From an uncultured Fibrobacter sp. (lineage in GTDB: Bacteria; Fibrobacterota; Fibrobacteria; Fibrobacterales; Fibrobacteraceae), in NCBI GenBank assembly GCA_947306025.1, contig CAMZFJ010000150.1, positions 1 through 5,696 of the forward strand: a stretch of DNA of 5,696 bases. Reading direction: 5' to 3'. A program made the position numbers and the translations under genes. The notes under the pieces are model-generated. The model saw only the letters and a program-made list of their open reading frames with translations, did no database searches and was not told the origin of the DNA. Positions within the stretch are counted from its first letter, which is position 1, and each line of letters begins with the position of its first letter. Shown here in pieces: positions 1 through 4,244 of the stretch.

Positions 1-683
1 ACCCCAACGCGGACAAGACCATCGTCATCCGCAGCAAGGAAGACGCCCACGACTACAAGTACTTCCCGGAACCGGACATGGTCCGCCTCGTGACTGACCC
101 GGCATTCGTCGAAGAAATCCGCCGCACGCTTCCGGAACTGCCGGATGCCCGCCGCGAACGCTTCATGAAGGACTTCGGCGTTTCTGAATACGACGCCCAG
201 GTGCTTACCGAAGACCGCGACGTGAGCGAATGGTACGACACCGCCGCGAAGAATTGCAAGAACGGCAAGGTTCTCGCTAACTGGGTCATCACGGAACTTC
301 TCGCCAAGATGAAGGATGTCGAAGGTGGCCTCGCTGCTCTCAAGATCAAGCCGGAACAACTTTGCGCTCTCGTGAATCTCATTGCAGACAACACCATCAA
401 CGGTAAGATTGCAAAGACCGTGTTTGCCGAAATGTTCGAAACGGGCAAGGATCCTGAAGTTATCGTGAAGGAAAAGGGCCTCGTGCAGGTGACCGACACC
501 GCTGCAATTGAAGCTGTGGTCCGTGAAGTCTGCGCCGCTAACGCCGCTCAGTTCGCTGAATTCAAGGCTGGTAAGGTCGCTCTCAAGGGCTTCCTCGTGG
601 GTATGACGATGCGCAAGTCCGGTGGCAAGGCTAACCCGGGCCTTGTGAACCAGATCCTTGACAAGCTCGCGAAGGAAGGCTAA
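1..683 (+). CDS. gatB: Aspartyl/glutamyl-tRNA(Asn/Gln) amidotransferase subunit B, C-terminal part (5' end outside window)
   Basis: This is the last 226 codons of gatB, read in frame from base 3 to the TAA at 681-683. GatB is the subunit of the GatCAB complex that binds misacylated Glu-tRNA(Gln) or Asp-tRNA(Asn) and activates its side chain, so that ammonia released by GatA makes Gln-tRNA or Asn-tRNA in the cytoplasm. The fragment opens with the end of the catalytic cradle domain; the stretch RSKEDAHDYKYFPEPDMV is a signature of GatB (typically RSKEEAHDYRYFPEPDL). After it come the helical linker (ELPDARRERFMKDFGVSEYDA) and the YqeY-like tRNA-binding tail (about residues 80-226), ending in GGKANPGLVNQILDKLAKEG. 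The tail looks complete. Codon choice is strongly biased to C-ending codons and AAG, as expected for a well-expressed housekeeping gene. No terminator follows it before the next gene. Confidence 0.95.
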   Translation, partial: PNADKTIVIRSKEDAHDYKYFPEPDMVRLVTDPAFVEEIRRTLPELPDARRERFMKDFGVSEYDAQVLTEDRDVSEWYDTAAKNCKNGKVLANWVITELLAKMKDVEGGLAALKIKPEQLCALVNLIADNTINGKIAKTVFAEMFETGKDPEVIVKEKGLVQVTDTAAIEAVVREVCAANAAQFAEFKAGKVALKGFLVGMTMRKSGGKANPGLVNQILDKLAKEG

Positions 684-782
684 GACGAGAGAACGGGCTA
701 TGCCCTACAGACGAGAGACGAGAAACAAAAAAAGAGATACAAGGTCGCTGAACCGGTTGGTGAGCCTGTCGAACCAGTCGAA
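684..782. repeat. Cluster of short intergenic repeats between gatB and the small exported protein
   Basis: The stretch after the gatB stop is built from short repeated words. The heptamer GACGAGA occurs three times (684-690, 710-716, 717-723, the last two in direct tandem). Between the first two is a perfect hairpin GGGC-TAT-GCCC (695-705). Further on are the palindrome AACCGGTT (751-758) and the word GAGCCTGTCGAA (762-773), which resembles a repeat I remember as common between genes in many bacterial genomes (not checked). This composition suggests a mobile or expanding intergenic repeat rather than ordinary leader DNA, and it makes the start of the following gene hard to place. Confidence 0.5.
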
Positions 783-1092
783 GCGCCTTGTGTTTGCGTT
801 CCTTTTGCTCTGTGCTCTCGCAGCTCCTTCATTCGCTGCTGACAAGCTCGACAGGTCTGACAGCGCTTATACGAGCACGCTGAACATGACTGACGAACAG
901 ATTGAAAAAGTGTTCGGCGTCGACAGCACCAAGCTTAAGCAGGGCCCGACCTTGCAGGAACTGAACGAGGAAAATCCCACTTACATTAAGCGCGAATACG
1001 ATCACAAGCAGCAGGTGGTTGTCGGTAGTGTTATCATGTTCTGCGTGGCCCTCGCGATGGTGCTCATGAACAATTATAATCCGAAGCGATAG
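700..1092 (+). CDS. Small exported protein with C-terminal transmembrane segment, function unknown
   Basis: I do not recognise this protein. It has a clear signal-peptide core (SKRLVFAFLLLCALAAPSFA) with a signal peptidase I-type site at SFA|AD. A short polar region follows (about 60 residues, with DSAYTSTLNMTDEQIEKVFG), then one hydrophobic segment near the C-terminus (QQVVVGSVIMFCVALAMVLM) and a short NNYNPKR tail. The expected product is a periplasmic domain of about 60 residues anchored in the inner membrane. The start is uncertain. ATG 700 gives 130 residues but puts an unusually long Arg/Lys-rich stretch before the signal core and lies inside a small hairpin. TTG 757 or GTG 760 would give a normal-length signal peptide. 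TTG 658, inside gatB, is the longest option. None has a convincing Shine-Dalgarno site. The Cys in LLLCAL does not form a lipobox. A strong terminator follows at 1112, so this gene is likely the last of the gatB transcript. Confidence 0.7.
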   Translation: MPYRRETRNKKRDTRSLNRLVSLSNQSKRLVFAFLLLCALAAPSFAADKLDRSDSAYTSTLNMTDEQIEKVFGVDSTKLKQGPTLQELNEENPTYIKREYDHKQQVVVGSVIMFCVALAMVLMNNYNPKR

Positions 1093-1111
1093 ATTCAATC
1101 AATCAAATTTT

Positions 1112-1136
1112 AGCCGCTTTTATAGCGGCTTTTTTA
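1112..1136 (+). terminator. Rho-independent terminator after the small exported protein gene
   Basis: A perfect 7-bp stem, AGCCGCT (1112-1118) with AGCGGCT (1124-1130), encloses a TTTAT loop and is followed directly by a run of T (1130-1135). It lies 19 bases after the stop at 1092 and should end the gatB-side transcript. Confidence 0.88.
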
Positions 1137-1160
1137 ATATTATACAGGCTGTATAGTATT
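1136..1160. promoter_or_regulatory. 25-bp near-perfect palindrome; possible operator or second terminator hairpin
   Basis: The centre TATACAG-G-CTGTATA (1141-1155) is a perfect inverted repeat. It is flanked by AATA (1136-1139) and TATT (1157-1160), which also pair, leaving only one T/G mismatch at 1140/1156. Two readings are possible. As DNA it is a candidate dimer-binding operator upstream of the regulator gene at 1273. As RNA it folds into a 10-bp AT-rich stem with an AGGCT loop, followed by TTTTT and more T-rich sequence, a weak second terminator behind the one at 1112. The sequence does not decide between them. Confidence 0.45.
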
Positions 1161-1200
1161 TTTATTTTTAATTTTAAAAGTTGTATGAAAATGTCTAAAT

Positions 1201-1230
1201 TTGAATATAAAATCACTATTTTTGTATAGA
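1201..1230 (+). promoter_or_regulatory. Candidate sigma-70-type promoter for the regulator-lipoprotein unit
   Basis: TTGAAT (1201-1206) and TATAGA (1225-1230) are separated by 18 bases and sit in a very AT-rich stretch just after the terminator/palindrome. Transcription would begin near 1237, leaving a short leader that still contains the purine-rich AGAAAAGG (1252-1259) before ATG 1273. Each box matches the consensus at only 4 of 6 positions, and AT-rich DNA gives such matches easily. An alternative is TTGTAT (1181-1186) with AATATA (1204-1209) at 17-base spacing. Confidence 0.3.
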
Positions 1231-1272
1231 ATTCTATTGAATTGGAAAAAGAGAAAAGGTATATTGATATAC

Positions 1273-2106
1273 ATGAATTCGATTCTCGAATATAAGGATT
1301 ATCGCCTCTATTTGCAGGACTACTACGACGAACGCAAACGCTTGGGTGTGTTCTCGTGGCGCGAGTTCTGCAATAAAGCTGGTTTTTCTTCGCCGAACTT
1401 CTTGAAGCTTGTCTGCCAGGGAGAAAGCAGGTTAGGTAAGCCTAAAATCGAAAACGTCGCGAAAGCCTTGGGACTTGTCGGTTTCGAGAAAGACTACTTC
1501 CGCGAAATGGTCACGTTCTGCAACGCCAAAAAGGATTCGGTCAAGAAGGCGGCGCTCCTTGAAATGCAGAAGATTGCGTTGGAACACAGCATGCGTGTCG
1601 TTGACAGCGAAGCGTTCCAGTATTATGAATCGTGGAAGTACCCCGTACTCAGGGAACTAGCCCCGATGATGCCTGGTGCCAACCCGCGCGACCTTGCCGA
1701 AAAGTGCAAGGAGTACGTGTCAGCCGAAGAAGTGCGCGACATCTTGAATTTCTTGGTCAAGGCCGGATTCCTGAAAAAAGACGGGGACAAAGTCTATTCG
1801 CAAACAGAACAGAATGTTATCGGTTCTAAAGAGGCTTTGCCCATTGCCATTCGTACCATGCACAAAGAAATGGCGAACATGGCGGCTCGTGCAGTAGAAC
1901 GCTATTCTCCGGATGAACGTTATTTTAGTGGGCTTACGCTTGGCGTGACCGAAGAAGCGAACCAAAGAATTATCGATGAGCTAGAAACTTGCAGCAAGAA
2001 AATCCTTTCCATTGTTAACGAATACAAAGGTTCCAACCGGGTTTGTCGAATTAATTTCCAGTTTTTCCCGTTTACGGACAAGATAAAGGAGGAGCAACAT
2101 GTTTAA
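1273..2106 (+). CDS. TIGR02147/DUF4423-type predicted transcriptional regulator
   Basis: This 277-residue protein matches, by eye, the TIGR02147 family, a large paralogous family in Fibrobacter succinogenes. The N-terminus reads SILEYKDYRLYLQDYYDERK. A likely helix-turn-helix follows (about residues 27-68, FSWREFCNKAGFSSPNFLKL then KIENVAKALGL). The DUF4423 part (about 95-270) contains AEEVRDILNFLVKAGFL, which looks like a second winged-helix-type element, and closes with the family-typical RYFSGLTLGVTEEA and RVCRINFQFFPFT. It is predicted to be a cytoplasmic DNA-binding protein; its ligand and targets are unknown. ATG 1273 is chosen because the family N-terminus begins there; AGAAAAGG at 1252-1259 is a somewhat distant ribosome site (13 bases). 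An in-frame TTG at 1201 would add 24 Lys-rich residues that do not look like family sequence. Its last codons overlap lipoprotein A by 8 bases, which implies co-translation. Confidence 0.87.
   Translation: MNSILEYKDYRLYLQDYYDERKRLGVFSWREFCNKAGFSSPNFLKLVCQGESRLGKPKIENVAKALGLVGFEKDYFREMVTFCNAKKDSVKKAALLEMQKIALEHSMRVVDSEAFQYYESWKYPVLRELAPMMPGANPRDLAEKCKEYVSAEEVRDILNFLVKAGFLKKDGDKVYSQTEQNVIGSKEALPIAIRTMHKEMANMAARAVERYSPDERYFSGLTLGVTEEANQRIIDELETCSKKILSIVNEYKGSNRVCRINFQFFPFTDKIKEEQHV
2086..2092 (+). promoter_or_regulatory. Strong ribosome binding site for lipoprotein A, inside the regulator gene
   Basis: AAGGAGG lies 6 bases before ATG 2099, close to the ideal Shine-Dalgarno sequence and spacing. 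It sits within the last codons of the regulator gene and fixes the start of lipoprotein A. It predicts efficient translation of the lipoprotein from the shared transcript. Confidence 0.8.
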
Positions 2107-2656
2107 GAAGTTTGCTCTTGTCTCAGGTTTACTGTTTCTGATGCTTGTGATTGCGTGTTCCGGTGGAGGAACGGTGGACCCCAATGCCATTGCAGAAAAT
2201 AGCCATTCGTCAAATGCATCGAGTAGCAGCGTCCTTGAAACGGAGAACGGGATAGACTTATCTAGTTCGAGCTTGTCGGGCATTGTCATTACAGATGCCA
2301 ATGTCCAATGTCAAAACGAACGCATAATGGATGACTCTTTGGTTGTCTCCGATGAAGAAAGGATTTCTCCGTTTACTTACAGGCATGTCGGTACCGAGCG
2401 GACAACCTTTACCATCGAAAACATTTCGCTTACATGCAATATCGTAATCGACCCCCTCAATGTCCGTGTTTCTGGAGACACGGTTGTTGTAAAGGCAAAA
2501 TACGATTATACGAATGCACTAAGGTGTATTTGCAGGTCCAAGATTGATTTTTCTGTAGATAACGATGATGCCTACACTCATGCGACATTACTCTACTTCG
2601 ATTATGGTCTTGGCTCTCTTGCGCCGGAAATCATGGATATTGTCGATGCGGAATAG
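2099..2656 (+). CDS. Lipoprotein A, Ser-rich linker, unknown C-terminal domain
   Basis: This is a 185-residue lipoprotein of unknown function. The N-terminus is a lipoprotein signal peptide with two Lys, a hydrophobic core and a lipobox ending LVIAC, so Cys20 would be lipidated. The following SGGG has no Asp at +2, so outer-membrane placement is the default expectation. A low-complexity Ser/Asn linker runs to about residue 60 (SSNASSSS and LSSSSLSG), as in many Fibrobacter surface proteins. The remainder (about 61-185) looks beta-rich and contains GDTVVV (126-131) and RCICRSKIDF (142-151). The same two elements occur at the same spacing in the next gene, so the two are probably paralogues. 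A CxC motif after a GDT strand is something I associate with small uncharacterised lipoproteins of Fibrobacter and Bacteroidales; this is memory, not a search. The gene overlaps the upstream regulator by 8 bases and is probably made from the same mRNA. Confidence 0.8.
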   Translation: MFKKFALVSGLLFLMLVIACSGGGTVDPNAIAENSHSSNASSSSVLETENGIDLSSSSLSGIVITDANVQCQNERIMDDSLVVSDEERISPFTYRHVGTERTTFTIENISLTCNIVIDPLNVRVSGDTVVVKAKYDYTNALRCICRSKIDFSVDNDDAYTHATLLYFDYGLGSLAPEIMDIVDAE

Positions 2657-2684
2657 ACATACACTCAAGAACATCACTTATAAT

Positions 2685-2690
2685 AGGAGG
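2685..2690 (+). promoter_or_regulatory. Ribosome binding site for lipoprotein B
   Basis: AGGAGG lies 8 bases before ATG 2699. An out-of-frame ATG at 2694 is closer, but the lipoprotein signal peptide is read from 2699, so the site supports that start. Confidence 0.75.
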
Positions 2691-2698
2691 ATAATGAT

Positions 2699-3367
2699 AT
2701 GAAAAAGATCGTTGCATGCACAGCTATGCTGTCACTTATGTTTATTGCCTGCACTGGCGCGGACGAAGTTGCCAATAGTGCTGTTGGCGAAAACGAGGTT
2801 GTCAAGGCCTCCGTTGCCAATAGCGCCGTTGGCGAAAAAGAGGCTGTCAAGACCGCCATTGCCAATATAAGTCCTTGCAGCATGAACAAAGCCAATGCCG
2901 GTAACAAAGCATATCTGACGAATACGGAAAATGTCGGTTACCAAATTGTTATTCCGGACATGCATGTGAATGTTGAATACCATAACGACGAAGTGCAGAT
3001 TGAGCGCGTGGGGGATACCCTGCGAGTCGTGCCGGAAAGCGAGACCTTAATTAGCCTGAATTGGATATGCTATGCATATCATACGTTTAATATTCCGGCA
3101 ACAGAAACGGATATCAAAAATTTCGAGTACTTTGGGCGCGTCTTTGATGTTGTTCCGGGCCCTGCTCCCGAAAAGGCTCCCGATACATTGCTCCATCTTA
3201 TCCGTGTAGAGGATAATGGTTATGTGGAAGACGTTTATGATACGACTTGCACGATATGTACTTATGATCTGGCAGCTTCTGGAGTATATAGTTCGAAGTG
3301 TTCGGAGAGTCTCTGTGGTGTGCATAGCTCCTCTTCGCGTGCTTCTTTGCTATATTTGAAGCCATGA
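2699..3367 (+). CDS. Lipoprotein B, with 15-residue tandem repeat, paralogue of lipoprotein A
   Basis: This is a 222-residue lipoprotein of unknown function. The signal peptide MKKIVACTAMLSLMFIAC ends in a lipobox (FIAC), placing the lipidated residue at Cys18; Thr at +2 suggests the outer membrane. Directly after it are two tandem copies of a 15-residue unit (24-38 and 39-53, VANSAVGE[NK]E[VA]VK..) and the start of a third (IAN, 54-56), probably a flexible spacer. The domain that follows has VGDTLRVV (104-111) and NWICYAYHTF (121-130). The 17-residue GDT-to-W/C spacing is the same as in lipoprotein A, although the first Cys of CxC is Trp here. An additional Cys-rich C-terminal part (CTICTYDL, then SSKCSESLC and SSSSR) has no counterpart in lipoprotein A. 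The gene starts 42 bases after lipoprotein A with no terminator between, and its stop overlaps the purO start (ATGA). Confidence 0.78.
   Translation: MKKIVACTAMLSLMFIACTGADEVANSAVGENEVVKASVANSAVGEKEAVKTAIANISPCSMNKANAGNKAYLTNTENVGYQIVIPDMHVNVEYHNDEVQIERVGDTLRVVPESETLISLNWICYAYHTFNIPATETDIKNFEYFGRVFDVVPGPAPEKAPDTLLHLIRVEDNGYVEDVYDTTCTICTYDLAASGVYSSKCSESLCGVHSSSSRASLLYLKP
2768..2867 (+). repeat. 45-bp tandem duplication inside lipoprotein B
   Basis: Two adjacent 45-base units (2768-2812 and 2813-2857) are identical at 39 of 45 positions, and a third begins at 2858 with ATTGCCAAT. The unit length is a multiple of three, so the reading frame is kept and each copy encodes 15 residues. Half of the six differences are third-position changes (12, 15 and 27 of the unit), though the one at 27 still changes Asn to Lys. 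The duplication is therefore not brand new. It encodes the spacer just after the lipidated cysteine. Confidence 0.85.
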
Positions 3368-4098
3368 AATACACAGACGAAGCAAAACAGAATTTTGAGG
3401 CCCTATCCAATAACCCTTATCCTGGCCGCGGCATTGTGCTTGGCACAAGCGCTGACGGCAAGTCCTATGTGCAGGTTTACTGGATCATGGGCCGCAGCGT
3501 CAACAGCCGTAACCGCGTTTTCGAAATCGAAGCCGATACGGGATTCATGAAGACCAAAGCTTTCGACGAATCGAAGCTCACGGACCCGCACCTCATCATT
3601 TATTACCCGGCTCGCCACACGAAGGATGTGCAGATTATTACGAACGGCGACCAGACCGACACGATTTACAACGCCATCAATCTCGGTGGCACGTTCGAAA
3701 GCGCTCTCCGCACTCGCCAGTACGAAGACGATGCTCCGAACTTCACGCCGCGTATTTCTGGCATTCACTACAAGAATGCTGAACCGGCTGTTTACAAGCT
3801 CTCCATCCTCAAGAGCCGTAACAACTGCGAAGACGCCGGCTGTGAACGCATGACGTTTGAATTCGAAAAGGCTCTTCCGGGTCTTGGCCACTTCATCAGC
3901 ACCTACGAAACGGATGGCAAGCCGATTCCGTCTTTCAACGGTTTCCCGAAGCTCATGCCGATTTTTGACAGTGCCGAAGAAACGCTCAAGGCTTACTGGG
4001 ACGCTCTCAACGAAGACAACAAGGTCTCGCTCATGGTCAAGTGGATTGACCGCGAAACCTTCGAAGCCAAGACGATTATTGTGAATAAAAACGTATAG
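3364..4098 (+). CDS. purO: IMP cyclohydrolase, PurO type
   Basis: This 244-residue protein resembles the PurO-type IMP cyclohydrolase family (PF07826). That enzyme closes the ring of FAICAR to form IMP, the last step of de novo purine synthesis, in the cytoplasm; it is unrelated to the cyclohydrolase domain of PurH. Family-type motifs visible are NNPYPGRGIVLG (16-27), YWIMGRSVNSRNRVF (39-53), ITNGDQTDTIYNA (92-104), DDAPNFTPRISGI (122-134) and GLGHFISTYETDGKPIPSF (173-191). Length is as expected for bacterial members. ATG 3364 fits because the conserved NPYPGRG begins shortly after it. The start overlaps the lipoprotein B stop by 4 bases and has only a weak purine stretch (GAAG, 3358-3361) before it. 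The gene uses strongly biased C-ending and AAG codons like gatB and unlike the two lipoproteins upstream, so it may have a promoter inside lipoprotein B or have become attached to the cassette secondarily. Confidence 0.85.
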   Translation: MKYTDEAKQNFEALSNNPYPGRGIVLGTSADGKSYVQVYWIMGRSVNSRNRVFEIEADTGFMKTKAFDESKLTDPHLIIYYPARHTKDVQIITNGDQTDTIYNAINLGGTFESALRTRQYEDDAPNFTPRISGIHYKNAEPAVYKLSILKSRNNCEDAGCERMTFEFEKALPGLGHFISTYETDGKPIPSFNGFPKLMPIFDSAEETLKAYWDALNEDNKVSLMVKWIDRETFEAKTIIVNKNV

Positions 4099-4108
4099 GA
4101 TATATTGG

Positions 4109-4220
4109 AGTAACTAGTTCTGAGTTACTAGTTACTAGATTGCAATAAACAAGATGCTTCTTGTATTTAATTTTTTTAGTAACTATTAACTAGTAACTAG
4201 CCCGAAGGGCGAAGTAACTA
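4109..4220. repeat. AGTAACTA direct and inverted repeats between convergent genes
   Basis: The octamer AGTAACTA occurs at 4109-4116, 4178-4185, 4192-4199 and 4213-4220, and its complement TAGTTACT at 4129-4136. CTAGTTACTAG (4128-4138) and CTAGTAACTAG (4190-4200) form a perfect 11-bp inverted repeat enclosing 51 bases with the candidate purO terminator. A further small hairpin, GCCC-GAA-GGGC, is at 4200-4210. The region is noncoding. The repeat density suggests an intergenic repeat family rather than a specific regulator site, but that is an inference. Confidence 0.65.
4149..4177 (+). terminator. Candidate terminator after purO
   Basis: ACAAGA (4149-4154) and TCTTGT (4159-4164) form a 6-bp stem with a TGCT loop, followed by ATTTAA and seven T (4171-4177). 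The stem is short and AT-rich and the T run starts six bases late, so it is weak. The surrounding 11-bp inverted repeat could add to the structure. Confidence 0.4.
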
Positions 4221-4222
4221 TA

Positions 4223-4244
4223 AGCTGCGGCTATGCCGCAAGCT
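4223..4244 (-). other. GC-rich hairpin overlapping the end of the GntR regulator gene
   Basis: TGCGGC (4226-4231) and GCCGCA (4235-4240) form a perfect 6-bp stem with a TAT loop (ATA on the minus strand). AGC and GCT extend it around one bulged base, reaching the regulator stop codon (4243-4245). On the minus strand no T run follows, so it is not a classical terminator, though it could protect the 3' end of the mRNA. Its core GGCTATGCC is shared with the hairpin at 695-705. Confidence 0.5.

Noticed and set aside
53..499. Long minus-strand reading frame opposite gatB
   Set aside because: A shadow of gatB; the opposite strand is unmistakably GatB with biased codon use.
808..840. Lipobox in the small exported protein (Cys in LLLCAL)
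   Set aside because: The residue before Cys is Leu rather than Gly, Ala or Ser, and a better signal peptidase I site follows at SFA|AD.
1201..1272. TTG 1201 as start of the DUF4423-type gene (24 extra residues)
   Set aside because: The extra residues are Lys- and Ile-rich, come from AT-rich promoter-like DNA, and precede the normal family N-terminus at ATG 1273.
1093..1272. CRISPR, tRNA or riboswitch in the AT-rich gap
   Set aside because: No regularly spaced repeats, cloverleaf or known aptamer core seen; the gap is explained by a terminator, a palindrome and promoter-like sequence.
2679..2684. Perfect TATAAT before lipoprotein B, with TAGACA at 2654-2659, as a promoter
   Set aside because: The spacer is 19 bases and transcription would begin near 2691, after the AGGAGG site at 2685-2690, so the mRNA would lack the ribosome site. 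More likely chance AT-rich sequence within an operon.
3403..3891. Minus-strand frame opposite purO
   Set aside because: Antisense shadow of a gene with clear PurO motifs; no supporting start signals.
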